Positions 53,709 through 62,948 of a DNA stretch of 64,000 nucleotides are shown here, one piece after another. The stretch is from Zobellella maritima (GTDB taxonomy: Bacteria > Pseudomonadota > Gammaproteobacteria > Enterobacterales > Aeromonadaceae), in the NCBI RefSeq assembly GCF_003075035.1, contig NZ_QCZE01000001.1, positions 1,672,602-1,736,601 on the forward strand, in the 5' to 3' direction. A program made the translations under genes and the position numbers. Position 1 is the stretch's first letter. Each line of letters opens with the position of its first letter. The notes under the pieces were generated by a model. That model searched no databases, had not been told where the DNA came from, and worked only from the letters and a program-made list of their open reading frames with translations.

Positions 53709-55052
53709 TTAGCCCTCTAGCTCAATCTTGGTCAAACAGCTACGCAAGACAGGACCGTAGTCATACTTACCCGGACACACATAGGTACAGAGCGCCAGAT
53801 CTTCTTCATCCAGTTCCAGGCAGCCCATGGTCTGGGCACTGTCGGTGTCGTTGGACAACAGGTCACGCAGCAGCAGGGTGGGCAGGATATCCAGCGGCAT
53901 AACCCGCTCATAGTTTCCAATGGGTACCATGGCACGAGCAGAGCCGTTGGTGGACGTCGTCAGATCGAACAACTTGCCCTTGGTGAACTGGCTCAGGAAG
54001 GCACGGGTCACGGAAAACTTGTTGGCACCGGGTGCAATCCAGCCCATGAATTCTTTTTCCCGTCCCTCGGCCAGCACGGAGACCTGCAGGTGGTAACGAC
54101 CCAGATAGGCATAGGGGCCTTCGGCATTGGTACCGGACAGCACTGAGCCGGAGATGATACGGTTTTCACCGTTTTGCAGCTCGCCGGCGGTCAAGGCTTC
54201 CAGGGAAGCGCCGATGCGAGTACGCAGCAGACGCGGCTTCTGCACCACGGGACCGCCCAGGGCAACTACCCGATCGGTATACAGCTCACCGGTGGTGAAC
54301 AGCTTGCCGACGGCGATCACATCCTGGTAATTGATGTGCCATACGACCTTGCCCGGAACGATAGGGTCGATAAAGTGAATATGAGTTCCCGGTAAACCGG
54401 CGGGATGCACACCCACGAAGACATGTTCCTTGACACTGGTCAGCTGGGCCTGAGGCAGACTGCCCTCCCCCTTGCAGACATGCACCTGGCCATCAGTCAG
54501 GCGGCTCAAGGCAGTCAGGCCATCGGTAAAGGCTTGCGCATTTTCCTTGATGATCAGCTCTGCATTGGCGGACAGGGGATTGCTGTCCATGGCAGTGACA
54601 AAGATAGAGTGGGGGGTTGAGCCCAGGGCCGGCACCTTGCTGTAAGGGCGGGTACGCAGGGCGGTCCAGAGACCGGATTCAACCAGCTGCTCTTGCACGG
54701 TTTCCCGATCCAGCTTGGCCAGATCAGCGGAAGTATATTGAGTAAAAGTAATCTGCTCTTCGCTGTCATCGACGGCGATAACAACGGATTGTAATACGCG
54801 TTTGGCACCGCGGTTGATCTCGACGATCTGACCTGCGGCGGGAGCTGTGAATTTAACGCCCGGATTCTTCTTGTCTTCGAAGATAACCTGACCTTTCTTG
54901 ACGCGATCCTCTACCTTGACATACATGGTAGGGCGCATTCCCACATACTCCTCACCCAGCGTAGCAACACGTTTGATGGCAGGGCCATCGTAGATTACTT
55001 GCTCTGGGGCCCCGGCGATCGGGAGGTCCAGTCCTTTTTTAATTGTAATCAT
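53709..55052 (-). CDS. nqrA: Na+-NQR subunit A
   Basis: NqrA is the peripheral cytoplasmic subunit that starts the operon. The 447-aa protein begins [16 protein letters not shown], has the ADDRVKKGQ-type lipoyl-like loop ([19 protein letters not shown]) and [37 protein letters not shown], all typical. I start at ATG 55052, matching Vibrio NqrA; a GTG four codons upstream is in frame but less likely. The order nqrABCDEF-apbE-nqrM is complete. Confidence 0.97.
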   Translation of the reverse strand: MITIKKGLDLPIAGAPEQVIYDGPAIKRVATLGEEYVGMRPTMYVKVEDRVKKGQVIFEDKKNPGVKFTAPAAGQIVEINRGAKRVLQSVVIAVDDSEEQITFTQYTSADLAKLDRETVQEQLVESGLWTALRTRPYSKVPALGSTPHSIFVTAMDSNPLSANAELIIKENAQAFTDGLTALSRLTDGQVHVCKGEGSLPQAQLTSVKEHVFVGVHPAGLPGTHIHFIDPIVPGKVVWHINYQDVIAVGKLFTTGELYTDRVVALGGPVVQKPRLLRTRIGASLEALTAGELQNGENRIISGSVLSGTNAEGPYAYLGRYHLQVSVLAEGREKEFMGWIAPGANKFSVTRAFLSQFTKGKLFDLTTSTNGSARAMVPIGNYERVMPLDILPTLLLRDLLSNDTDSAQTMGCLELDEEDLALCTYVCPGKYDYGPVLRSCLTKIELEG

Positions 55053-55441
55053 ACTCACTTGCACTACTTGTTAGGGGAAGACAGGTACTTGCCATGACAG
55101 ACATGACAACATGCTGATGAGTCGCTACCGGCTTGCCTCTATCGTGTTGACAACAGTATGACTACAGCCCGGTAACATCCAGCCCGATATAAAAGGCGCG
55201 TAATTCTAGCACTTTTAAAAGCGCCCCTGCCATGGCAATTGCTAAAAATTGCAGGCTCCGGTACTAAAAGCCTGCACCGGCAACGCCCGCCAGACCAGAT
55301 TAACAGCCTGATCTCCAAGCGAATATCAGGCTTTAGTCGCAGTCACACGCGGATATTGTCCTGTCAACAAAGCTACAAATTTTTAATACAGGCAAATCGG
55401 GTGAATTGTAAACAAAATGCGTAACGGCTTGACTCCTTCGG
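55053..55441 (-). promoter_or_regulatory. nqr operon upstream region with extended -10 element
   Basis: A 389-base spacer between nqrA and bolA without a recognised gene. On the minus strand TGCTAGAAT (55211-55203) is an extended -10 box about 150 bases before nqrA; I see no good -35 box. The transcript would have a long leader. An ACTTTTAAAAGC near-palindrome lies just beside it. Confidence 0.45.
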
Positions 55442-55753
55442 TCAGCTCGATGAGCCACCGCGACAGGCCGGACTCTGCGGCACCCCGCCCCTGGCCTGCC
55501 ACTCGGCCGGGGTCAGGGTATGCAGCGCCAGGGCGTGCACACCACCGGCCAGTTCGTCTGCCAGCAGCTGGTTGACCGCCCGGTGGCGAGCCAGCAACCG
55601 CTGCCCCTCAAATTGGCTGCTGACCACCAGCAGCTTGAAATGGGTTTCCGAGCCGGGTGCGACCCTGTGCATATAGCTCTCGTTAATCACCTCCATATGC
55701 TCGGGGGAAAAGGCTTCGCTGACTTTCTGCTCAATGGTGGTCTGTATTGACAT
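55442..55753 (-). CDS. bolA: BolA family protein
   Basis: BolA pairs with monothiol glutaredoxins to handle iron-sulfur clusters and acts as a morphology and stress regulator in E. coli. The 103-aa protein has the class II KH-like fold with HMEVINESYMHRVAPGSETHFKLLVVSSQFEGQRLLARHRAVNQLL and the invariant C-terminal HALALHTLTPAEW with the conserved histidine. It precedes the yajG-ampG group, the same order as in E. coli, though alkB and rlmG lie between. Confidence 0.95.
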   Translation of the reverse strand: MSIQTTIEQKVSEAFSPEHMEVINESYMHRVAPGSETHFKLLVVSSQFEGQRLLARHRAVNQLLADELAGGVHALALHTLTPAEWQARGGVPQSPACRGGSSS

Positions 55754-55765
55754 GCTTGCTTCCTA

Positions 55766-56356
55766 TCAATGAATAACGGTACGAAAGGTCAGGTTGATGC
55801 GCCGACCAGTCGCCGAAGTGGTCTTGGGTAACGCATGTTGCCAATGATGCTGCATTTCTCCCGCCATCACCAGCAGGCTGCCATGGCCCAGCTCCAACAC
55901 CCGGCGCTGGTCGCTGTGACGATGACGCAGCAGGAAGCGCCGGGTGGCTCCCAGGCTGACCGAGGCAATCACGGGATTTTGGCCCAGTTCGGGCTCATCG
56001 TCCGCATGCCAGCCCATGCTGTCCCGACCATGGCGGTAGAGGTTGAGCAGTACGCCGTTGAATTCCTGGCGACAGATATCAATCACCCGCTCACGAATGG
56101 CCTGCACCGTGGGTGTCCAGGGCACAGGCTGTCGCAGCTGCCCCGAATAACGGTAGGGCAGCTCCCCCATCCAGCATGACAGTCGGGGCTCGTCGTGTAT
56201 TTTACCGAACAGGCGCAACCGGTGCTGTTGCCAGGGCACCTCGGTTTCCAGCCGCCCAAACCAGCTATCCGCTTCGTCCCGGAACAGCGTCGGACACCAC
56301 AGCAGACGCCCTTGGGGTAGGGAAAGCCACTCGGGCTCGGACGACCACAGGCTCAT
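55766..56356 (-). CDS. Alpha-ketoglutarate-dependent DNA dealkylase, AlkB family
   Basis: A 196-aa Fe(II)/2-oxoglutarate dioxygenase that removes methyl groups from N1-methyladenine and N3-methylcytosine. The HxD motif lies in GWHADDEPELG near residue 125, the distal histidine in HHWQHALPKT near 175, and the 2-oxoglutarate arginine in RINLTFRT near the end. PRLSCWMGELPYRYSG and NLYRHGRDSMGWH are typical of the ALKBH2/ALKBH3-like bacterial group and not of E. coli AlkB proper. The start at ATG 56356 lies behind AGGAG. Divergent from rlmG, with 61 bases between start codons. Confidence 0.9.
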   Translation of the reverse strand: MSLWSSEPEWLSLPQGRLLWCPTLFRDEADSWFGRLETEVPWQQHRLRLFGKIHDEPRLSCWMGELPYRYSGQLRQPVPWTPTVQAIRERVIDICRQEFNGVLLNLYRHGRDSMGWHADDEPELGQNPVIASVSLGATRRFLLRHRHSDQRRVLELGHGSLLVMAGEMQHHWQHALPKTTSATGRRINLTFRTVIH

Positions 56357-56417
56357 GCTGCTTTTCTCCTGCCAACTGTTAAAATGGGCCTTTGCCATCT
56401 TGGATTATGTTCCTGTT

Positions 56418-57554
56418 ATGAACCATCACTTTCCTCTGCCCCAGGGCGGCGAGCTGGTCTTGCACCGCTACCCCAGATTCACCGATCACGGCCTGCAGGC
56501 GTGGGAGGCGGCGGATGAATACCTTATCCAGCAACTGGCCACCCAGGAATGGGACAGTTCGGCGCCGCTGGTCATCGTTAATGACGCATTCGGCGCCCTA
56601 ACCCTGGCACTGCATCGTTACCGCCCCTGTACCCTGCTCGACTCCCGGGTCTCGGAGCTGGCCCTGGAGCACAATGCCCGTGACAACCATATTAGCGCCG
56701 ACTGGCAGTGTCTGAACAGCCTGGAAGAGTGGCCCCAGGCACCGGGACTGGTACTGCTCAAGCTGCCCAAGATCAACGCCATGCTGGAACATCAGCTGGC
56801 TGCCCTGAGCCGGGTAATGGGACCCGCTACCCGTATCATCGCCGGCGCCAAGGCCCGCGATGTGCACAGCTCAACGCTCAAGCTGTTCGAGCGTTACATA
56901 GGCCCGACCCATACCAGCCTGGCCTGGAAAAAGGCCCGGCTGATCTTCGCAGAGCCGGATATGGGCAAGGTGCCCTCCCCCGCGCCCGAAGTCCAGTGCT
57001 GGCCGCTGGAGGGCACCGACTTTACCATCCATAACCTGGCCAATGTATTTTCCCGGGGCAGTCTGGATGTGGGCGCGCGCTTTATGCTGGACCATATTCC
57101 CGGCAACCGGCCCGACCGTATCATCGATCTGGGCTGCGGCAACGGCGTACTCGGCCTGATGGCGCTGGCGCGCAATCCCCAGGCAAGGGTCACCTTTGTC
57201 GATGAGTCCTATATGGCGGTGGCCAGCGCCCGTCTCAACGTCAGCCATAACCTGCCCGATGCCCTGGCCCGCAGCCAGTTTATGGTCAACAACTGTCTCG
57301 AAGGAATGGGGCCTGATGAGGCGGATCTGGTGCTGTGCAACCCGCCTTTTCATCAGCAACAGGCGATCACCGACCATATTGCCTGGCAGATGTTCGTCGA
57401 TTCCAAGCGGGTCTTGAGGCGTGGCGGTGAACTTTTGCTGGTTGCCAATCGCCACCTGGACTATCACCAGAAGCTAAAGCGGCTCTTTGGCAACCAGAGG
57501 GTAGTGGCTTCCAACCGGAAATTCGTTATCCTGAAGGCCATTAAAAATACATAA
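56418..57554 (+). CDS. rlmG: 23S rRNA m2G1835 methyltransferase RlmG
   Basis: RlmG methylates N2 of guanine 1835 in 23S rRNA. The 378-aa protein has a degenerate N-terminal methyltransferase-like domain (about 1-185) and an active C-terminal SAM domain with DLGCGNGVLGL near 238-248 and the catalytic NPPFH near 315. The start at ATG 56418 (MNHHFPLPQGGELVL) matches family length; a frame 21 codons longer overlaps alkB. Single gene, followed closely by yajG. Confidence 0.93.
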   Translation: MNHHFPLPQGGELVLHRYPRFTDHGLQAWEAADEYLIQQLATQEWDSSAPLVIVNDAFGALTLALHRYRPCTLLDSRVSELALEHNARDNHISADWQCLNSLEEWPQAPGLVLLKLPKINAMLEHQLAALSRVMGPATRIIAGAKARDVHSSTLKLFERYIGPTHTSLAWKKARLIFAEPDMGKVPSPAPEVQCWPLEGTDFTIHNLANVFSRGSLDVGARFMLDHIPGNRPDRIIDLGCGNGVLGLMALARNPQARVTFVDESYMAVASARLNVSHNLPDALARSQFMVNNCLEGMGPDEADLVLCNPPFHQQQAITDHIAWQMFVDSKRVLRRGGELLLVANRHLDYHQKLKRLFGNQRVVASNRKFVILKAIKNT

Positions 57555-57565
57555 GGAATAATGTA

Positions 57566-58135
57566 ATGAAATGGTTAGCGAGTGCCGTACTGGCATTGGG
57601 TCTGAGCGCCTGTGCCAGTTACTACCCTATCGCCGTCGATGTGAGTCCCTCGGTCCAGGCCGGCGGCGGCGTCTACCGGGGTCAGGCGGTCAGCCTGAGC
57701 AGCCGGGACAACAGGGCCAACGATTATATTATTCAGATTGAGCAAAAGGACAAATCCCCGGTCGTGGTCGGCGCCAGCAACAACCTGCGCGCGCAAATGG
57801 AGCAGAAGCTGGCCCAGGGGCTGAGTACCCAGGGTCTGTATCTTGAGAACAATGCCAATACCCGCATGGAACTGGAGCTGCAGGACGTGCTGGCCCGGGT
57901 GATCCGCGGCCATATCAGCTACGATGTGGTACAGCAGCTGCGTATGCAGGTAACCCTGGAGCGCAACGGCCAGCGCCTGACCAAGCAATATCGCCGCAGC
58001 GCCCAGCAAGAATTCCCCGGCCGCCTGCACCCGGATCTGGACAAGGTCAAGGAAGCACTAAACAAGCAGCTGTCACTGCTGGTGCAGGACGTGCTTGCCG
58101 ATCGGGATGTACAAAACTTTATCAATGGGGGATAA
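57566..58135 (+). CDS. yajG: YajG family lipoprotein
   Basis: A 189-aa outer-membrane-type lipoprotein of the YajG family, function unknown. The signal peptide has lipobox LSAC (Cys16). The mature part matches E. coli YajG (DNRANDYIIQIEQKDKSPVVVGASNNLRAQMEQKLAQGLSTQG in outline). Next to ampG as in E. coli, which suggests a link to cell-wall recycling, but this is context only. Confidence 0.92.
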   Translation: MKWLASAVLALGLSACASYYPIAVDVSPSVQAGGGVYRGQAVSLSSRDNRANDYIIQIEQKDKSPVVVGASNNLRAQMEQKLAQGLSTQGLYLENNANTRMELELQDVLARVIRGHISYDVVQQLRMQVTLERNGQRLTKQYRRSAQQEFPGRLHPDLDKVKEALNKQLSLLVQDVLADRDVQNFINGG

Positions 58136-58729
58136 ATGAAAGCCTTTCTTCTGTTACTCGGCTGCCTGCTGGCCACGCCCGTTCTGGCCGGCCCCAGGGT
58201 CGAGCTGGTCACCAGTCATGGTACCCTGCAGCTGGAGCTGAATGAGCAGGCAGCACCACTCACCGTCGCCAACTTTTTACGCTATGTGGATGACGGCAGC
58301 TACAACAACAGCCTGTTCCACCGGCTGATCCCCGGGTTTGTGGTACAGGGCGGTGGCTATGACAGCGGGTATTCAGCCCTGCCCAGCTATGCGCCCATCG
58401 AAAATGAATCCGATAATGGCCTCTCCAACCGGACCGGCACCATCGCCATGGCCCGCACCCAGGATCCCCACAGCGCGACCCGCCAGTTTTATATCAACCT
58501 GGCCGACAACCTGTCCCTGGACGGCGGTCGCAGCCCCGGTTATACGGTGTTCGGCCGGGTCACCGCGGGCCAGGACGTCCTGACGCGCATGGCCAGGGTA
58601 CCCACCGGCATGAATATGCAGCTACGCGCCCGGGATGTGCCCGACGAGCCGATCACCCTGCTCGAGGCTCGCCGCCTGAGTGAGCAGGCAGGAGGCACCA
58701 TGACCTCGGAGCCGGTATCAAAACCCTGA
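58136..58729 (+). CDS. Periplasmic peptidyl-prolyl cis-trans isomerase (cyclophilin)
   Basis: A 197-aa precursor with a signal peptide (ending TPVLAG, about residue 19), so it acts in the periplasm like E. coli PpiA. The cyclophilin domain shows NFLRYVDDGSYNNSLFHRLIPGFVVQGGG with the catalytic arginine and phenylalanine, and TGTIAMARTQDPHSATRQFYINLADN. It starts directly after the yajG stop (no gap) and precedes ampG by 11 bases, so the three are one operon. Confidence 0.93.
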   Translation: MKAFLLLLGCLLATPVLAGPRVELVTSHGTLQLELNEQAAPLTVANFLRYVDDGSYNNSLFHRLIPGFVVQGGGYDSGYSALPSYAPIENESDNGLSNRTGTIAMARTQDPHSATRQFYINLADNLSLDGGRSPGYTVFGRVTAGQDVLTRMARVPTGMNMQLRARDVPDEPITLLEARRLSEQAGGTMTSEPVSKP

Positions 58730-58740
58730 CCCTCACCGGC

Positions 58741-60087
58741 ATGCGGCAAAGCCTGTCGATTTACGCCGAACGCCGGGTGCTGATCCTGTTTGCCCTGGGT
58801 TTTTCCTCCGGGCTGCCGCTGCTGCTGGTGTTCGGTACCCTATCATTCTGGCTGAGGGAAGCCGGGGTCAGCCGCACCAGCATCGGCTTTTTCAGCTGGG
58901 TAGCCCTGGCTTATGGCGTCAAGTGGCTGTGGTCGCCGCTGGTTGATCGTCTGCCACTGCCCTGGCTGTCACACCGGCTGGGCCGACGCCGCAGCTGGAT
59001 GCTGGTATCCCAGCTAACCATTATGGCAGCGCTGGCCGGTATGGCCTACTCGGATCCCGGCACCCAGATTTACAGCCTGGTGTTATGCGCGCTGGCCGTC
59101 GCTTTTGCCTCCGCCACCCAGGATATCGTCATCGATGCCTATCGCATCGAGTCCGCCCCTGAACGGCTGCAAGGCGCGCTGGCCGCCGCCTACATGACCG
59201 GCTACCGGCTGGCCATGATACTGGCCGGAGCCGGAGCTCTGGCCATCGCCGCCTGGGCCGGCTCGGATCTGGGATATGATCCGCTCGGTTGGAAGGTGGC
59301 CTACCTGGTGATGGCGGCCTGCATGCTGGTAGGAGTTATCACCTGCCTGCTGCTGCATGAGCCGGAGGTCAACCTGGCGGCCCAGCAACAAGCCCAGAGC
59401 GAGCACCGGCAGGCATTGCTTGATCGCGGTTGCCCTGCCCCGCTGGCCAGCCTGTTGGCCTTTATCGAAAGCGCAGTGTTCGCTCCCTTTGCCGAGTTCT
59501 TCCGTCGTTTCGGATGGCAGGCGCTGCTGATCCTGGCGTTGATCGCCAGTTACCGCATCGCGGATGTGGTGATGGGCGTGATGGCCAACCCCTTCTATGT
59601 GGATATGGGCTTCAGTAAATCGGAAATCGCCACCGTCACCAAGGTCTACGGGGTGATCATGACCCTGGTCGGGGCCGCGCTGGGTGGACTCATGGTCAGC
59701 CGTTTCGGTACCCTGCGTATCCTGATGCTGGGTGCCTTCCTCGCCGCCAGCACCAACCTGCTGTTTGCCCTGATGAGTCAGGTCGGTGCCCATGTGCCGC
59801 TGCTGACGCTGATCATCTCGGTGGACAACCTGAGCGCCGGCATCGCCACCGCGGCCTTTATCACCTATCTGTCCAGCCTGACCAATGTGGCCTTTTCCGC
59901 GACTCAGTACGCCCTGTTCAGCTCGGTGATGATGCTTCTGCCCAAATTTATCGCCGGTTTTTCCGGCGTTGTGGTGGATACGTTTGGCTATGGCAGCTTC
60001 TTCTGTGGTTCCGCGGCAATCGGCATGCCGGTACTGATCCTGATCTGGCTGGTGACCCGCCTCAATCCTCCCCCCAAAAATCACTAA
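58741..60087 (+). CDS. ampG: Muropeptide permease AmpG
   Basis: AmpG imports GlcNAc-anhydromuropeptides from the periplasm for cell-wall recycling and, where AmpR/AmpC exist, beta-lactamase induction. The 448-aa major-facilitator protein has about 12-14 membrane segments. The start motif LGFSSGLPLLLVFGTLSFWL and KWLWSPLVDRLPLPWLSHRLGRRRSWML with the MFS loop 2-3 signature, and the ATQDIVIDAYRIE segment, are hallmarks. It works downstream of the lytic transglycosylases encoded at 25-27 kb. Confidence 0.96.
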   Translation: MRQSLSIYAERRVLILFALGFSSGLPLLLVFGTLSFWLREAGVSRTSIGFFSWVALAYGVKWLWSPLVDRLPLPWLSHRLGRRRSWMLVSQLTIMAALAGMAYSDPGTQIYSLVLCALAVAFASATQDIVIDAYRIESAPERLQGALAAAYMTGYRLAMILAGAGALAIAAWAGSDLGYDPLGWKVAYLVMAACMLVGVITCLLLHEPEVNLAAQQQAQSEHRQALLDRGCPAPLASLLAFIESAVFAPFAEFFRRFGWQALLILALIASYRIADVVMGVMANPFYVDMGFSKSEIATVTKVYGVIMTLVGAALGGLMVSRFGTLRILMLGAFLAASTNLLFALMSQVGAHVPLLTLIISVDNLSAGIATAAFITYLSSLTNVAFSATQYALFSSVMMLLPKFIAGFSGVVVDTFGYGSFFCGSAAIGMPVLILIWLVTRLNPPPKNH

Positions 60088-60111
60088 TGCCACCCTTGTC
60101 ACAAAACTGAC

Positions 60112-60146
60112 ATGGCGCAATCGTTTGCGGTCTTGCGCCATTTTTT
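60112..60146 (+). terminator. Rho-independent terminator of ampG
   Basis: A 9-bp stem ATGGCGCAA / TTGCGCCAT with a 12-base loop followed by TTTTT, 25 bases after the ampG stop. Confidence 0.9.
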
Positions 60147-60228
60147 GCCCTGCCTAGACTCGGCCTCCCCAGGTAAACCCGACGTAACGGTTAGGGAAAA
60201 ACCCAAATAATCGACGAGGAAGAGACAG

Positions 60229-61077
60229 ATGGCCAAGATGATCCCCCCTGCGGTTGCCGCCGCTTTATTGACCGCATTGGGCGCCCCGATCGCAAGCGCC
60301 GCCGATTACAGCGACGATATCCATAAAAACGACTACAAATGGCTGCAGTTCAACCTGATGCGCAGCGTCGACAACAAGCTGCCCTTCCGTAATCAGGAAG
60401 ACACCTATATGGAAATGGAGTTCGGCGGCCGCTCCGGACTGTTTGACCTCTACGGCTACCTGGATGTCTTCGATATTTTCGACAGCCGCGGCGATGATCT
60501 GAACGGCAAGGACAACTTCTTCTTCAAGTTTGCCCCGCGCCTGTCACTGGATGCCCTGACCAAGCGCGACTTGTCCTTCGGTCCGGTACAGGAACTGTAT
60601 ATCGCCACCGTCACCAATGTGGCCGACAACGGTGCCTTCGGTGGCCTGTTTGAACATTATGTGGGCCTGGGCTCGGATGTGCAGGTACCCTGGTTCGGCA
60701 AGATGGGGGTAAACCTCTATGGCCGCTATGTCAGGGAAAACTACGGGGCCCCGGATGAAGGTAAATTCGACGGCTACATGGCTTCCACCAACTGGTTCAA
60801 GCCCTTCCATACCTTTGAAAACGGCAGCTTTGTCGCCTACCAGGGTTACCTGGACTACAAATTCGGCGCCGATACCGTCGGCAGCATGGCCGGCCGCTCC
60901 AGCAACTCCCTCGAATGGTTCAACGGTATCTACTGGCACTCCGAGCGCTATGCGGTAGGTTACGGCGCCAAGGTATACAACAACATGGCATTCTTCCAGG
61001 ACGGCAGTGGCGCGACCGGTGTCAATCAGGACACCTCGGGACTCGGCCACTATTTCTCGGTGACCTACAAGTTCTGA
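60229..61077 (+). CDS. OmpK/Tsx-type nucleoside-specific outer-membrane channel
   Basis: A 282-aa outer-membrane beta barrel of the Tsx/OmpK family, which passes nucleosides and serves as a phage receptor in Vibrio. It has a signal peptide (ending ASAAD, about 25), alternating amphipathic strands with many aromatic residues, and the C-terminal phenylalanine of the barrel signal (HYFSVTYKF). The DYKWLQFNLMRSVDNKLPF start and DLYGYLDVFDIFD segment are typical of OmpK. It has its own unit after the ampG terminator. Confidence 0.9.
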   Translation: MAKMIPPAVAAALLTALGAPIASAADYSDDIHKNDYKWLQFNLMRSVDNKLPFRNQEDTYMEMEFGGRSGLFDLYGYLDVFDIFDSRGDDLNGKDNFFFKFAPRLSLDALTKRDLSFGPVQELYIATVTNVADNGAFGGLFEHYVGLGSDVQVPWFGKMGVNLYGRYVRENYGAPDEGKFDGYMASTNWFKPFHTFENGSFVAYQGYLDYKFGADTVGSMAGRSSNSLEWFNGIYWHSERYAVGYGAKVYNNMAFFQDGSGATGVNQDTSGLGHYFSVTYKF

Positions 61078-61228
61078 TCCTGTAATGGGGTCAGATGGCC
61101 CCTTATTACGGCAAAAAACCGCCACTAACCTGGGAAGCCAGGGCCGATGGGCCATAGGCCATAGGCCCCATATAGCGGCTAGCGGCGGGGTCTCATTCCC
61201 ACAAGCCCCGCCATGGCCAACAGCAGGC
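61078..61228. other. Short spacer with GCCATAG repeats
   Basis: Between the OmpK-type gene and yajQ (convergent) lies a 151-base spacer. It contains GCCATAG in tandem twice plus GCC (61151-61167 region) and a following GCGGCTAGCGGC segment. The 7-base period recalls the heptad elements, but the sequence differs and only two full units are present. No terminator hairpin with a T run was found. Confidence 0.5.
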
Positions 61229-61711
61229 TCAGTCGCGGAAGTTGGTGAACTGAAAGGGCTGATCCAGCTCGGCCTGGCGTACCAGTGCCATGGTTTCCTG
61301 CAGATCGTCCCGTTTCTTGCCGGTAACCCGCACCTGATCGCCCTGGATGGAAGCCTGCACCTTGACCTTGCTGTCCTTGATCAGTTTGACCAGCTTCTTT
61401 GCCTGGGCGCTGTCGATGCCCTGCTTGAAGGCCACGTCCAGAAAATAGCGCTTGCCCGAATGCACCACCTCGCCTTCGTCCATCACCTGGGTATCCACAT
61501 TGCGCTTGATTAGCTTGCCCCTCAGAATGTCCAGCATCTGCTGCAGCTGAAACTCGGCGTCGGCGGCCAGCTTGACCTTGTCGTCATTGAGTTCGAAGCT
61601 GGCCTGAACACCACGGAAGTCGAAACGGGTTTCCAGCTCCCGGTTGGCGTTGTCGACGGCATTACGTACTTCGGTCATCTCCACTTCAGAGACGATATCA
61701 AAAGACGGCAT
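61229..61711 (-). CDS. yajQ: YajQ family nucleotide-binding protein
   Basis: A 160-aa cytosolic protein of the YajQ/DUF520 family; members bind cyclic di-GMP, tRNA or ATP/GTP in different species. The sequence follows E. coli YajQ closely ([70 protein letters not shown] at the end). I use ATG 61711, five bases after GGAG; a GTG two codons earlier overlaps this box. Divergent from panE, as in E. coli. Confidence 0.95.
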   Translation of the reverse strand: MPSFDIVSEVEMTEVRNAVDNANRELETRFDFRGVQASFELNDDKVKLAADAEFQLQQMLDILRGKLIKRNVDTQVMDEGEVVHSGKRYFLDVAFKQGIDSAQAKKLVKLIKDSKVKVQASIQGDQVRVTGKKRDDLQETMALVRQAELDQPFQFTNFRD

Positions 61712-61911
61712 ATTCACTCCTTCTAGCTTGCTTATCCCCGGCCCGCTGATGGGCCCACATCAGCGCTTATGCTAACCCTATTTTCGCTCCAATGCTTGTG
61801 TGCCGTGATCTCATGGAGGCGAACTAAAATCCGCTGGCCTCGACCGGTATTGACGGTTAACGTATAGGACGAGCCGGAAGAAGGTAATAACCATAAAGTG
61901 AGGGTAAAGCT

Positions 61912-62817
61912 ATGAGTGACTGGGGCATCCTCGGCGCGGGGGCGTTAGGGTGCGTATTTGCCGGGCTACTACGCCAGCAGGGACATCAGGTTTCCCTGCT
62001 GCTCTCGGAACGTCACCGGGGACACCTGCACCCCGGCATGGATATGATCACCCTGGGCGGGCATCACGAGCTAATCCATACCCGCCCGCTGTTTGCCGAA
62101 CAGGCCGGCCGTCTCTCCCGCCTGCTGGTCACCACCAAGGCCTATCAGGTCGTCGATGCCCTGCGGGGGCTGCGCGGCCTGCCGACAGACTGCCCGGTTA
62201 TCCTGCTGCATAACGGCATGGGCGTAACCGATGCGGTGCGGGAACTGCTCCCCCATAACCCCATACTGGTCGGCGTGACCAGCCATGGTGCCATGAAAGA
62301 AAGCCAGTGGCAGATACGCCATACGGGCAAGGGAGAGACCTGGATCGGGCCGGCCAATCAGGCAGCCCGGAATTATCAGCACCTTTGCCAACCGCTGGCC
62401 ACCGCCTTCGGCCATGCCCAATGGAGTGAGAATATCGACGCCCTGCAACGGCAAAAACTGGCGATCAACGCGGTGATCAACCCGCTGACCGCCCGTTATG
62501 ACGTTCACAATGGTGACTTGCTCGAACCCCGCTACCTTGACGTGCTGGAGCAGCTGATCGAAGAAGTACATCAGGTAATGCGATGCCTGGGAGACACCGA
62601 AACCCTGGAGCAATTCAGACGGCGCCTGCACCGGGTGATGGAGCTGACTGCCACCAACTATTCCTCCATGCACCAGGATCTGGCCCATGGCCGCCCCACG
62701 GAGATCGACTATATTACCGGCTATATCCTCGGCCAGGCACGTCAGCATCAACTGCCGGCGCCGGTTTGCCGGCAGCTGTATCAGGAGATAATCAAGCGCT
62801 CACCCGGCAAGGGCTAG
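61912..62817 (+). CDS. panE: 2-dehydropantoate 2-reductase
   Basis: PanE reduces ketopantoate to pantoate with NADPH in coenzyme A synthesis. The 301-aa protein has the NADPH motif GILGAGALGCVFAG at residues 5-18, VTTKAYQV and LLHNGMG in the Rossmann domain, then the C-terminal dimer domain with KLAINAVINPLTA (catalytic lysine about 180) and SSMHQDLAHGRPTEIDYITGYI. Normal length. The next gene in E. coli (yajL) is missing here. Confidence 0.95.
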   Translation: MSDWGILGAGALGCVFAGLLRQQGHQVSLLLSERHRGHLHPGMDMITLGGHHELIHTRPLFAEQAGRLSRLLVTTKAYQVVDALRGLRGLPTDCPVILLHNGMGVTDAVRELLPHNPILVGVTSHGAMKESQWQIRHTGKGETWIGPANQAARNYQHLCQPLATAFGHAQWSENIDALQRQKLAINAVINPLTARYDVHNGDLLEPRYLDVLEQLIEEVHQVMRCLGDTETLEQFRRRLHRVMELTATNYSSMHQDLAHGRPTEIDYITGYILGQARQHQLPAPVCRQLYQEIIKRSPGKG

Positions 62818-62824
62818 CAGAAAG

Positions 62825-62855
62825 CAGAATTAATTGTGGATCACAATTAATTCTG
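62825..62855. repeat. 31-bp perfect palindrome after panE
   Basis: CAGAATTAATTGTG and its exact complement flank a GAT centre: 14-bp arms with no mismatch. It lies eight bases after the panE stop and before the thiI 3' end. The core AATTGTG...CACAATT resembles operator half-sites of the LacI type. No T run follows, so it is not a plain terminator. Confidence 0.85.
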
Positions 62856-62909
62856 ACAAGGCGTTGTCGAACGGCAACCCGGGCCACGGCAACAGATGGA
62901 TGAGTGACA

Positions 62910-62934
62910 CACTCCCACGCCGAGCGTGGGAGTG
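62910..62934. repeat. REP-like hairpin CACTCCCACGC/GCGTGGGAGTG
   Basis: A perfect 11-bp stem with a CGA loop in the panE-thiI convergent spacer. The core TCCCACGC/GCGTGGGA is of the kind found in bacterial repetitive extragenic palindromes. It could end transcription from both genes or simply protect the 3' ends. Confidence 0.7.
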
Positions 62935-62948
62935 ATAACACAAGCTTG

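Noticed and set aside
62834-62848. Possible CRP site inside the panE palindrome
   Set aside because: CRP needs TGTGA-N6-TCACA; here TGTG and CACA are only three bases apart.
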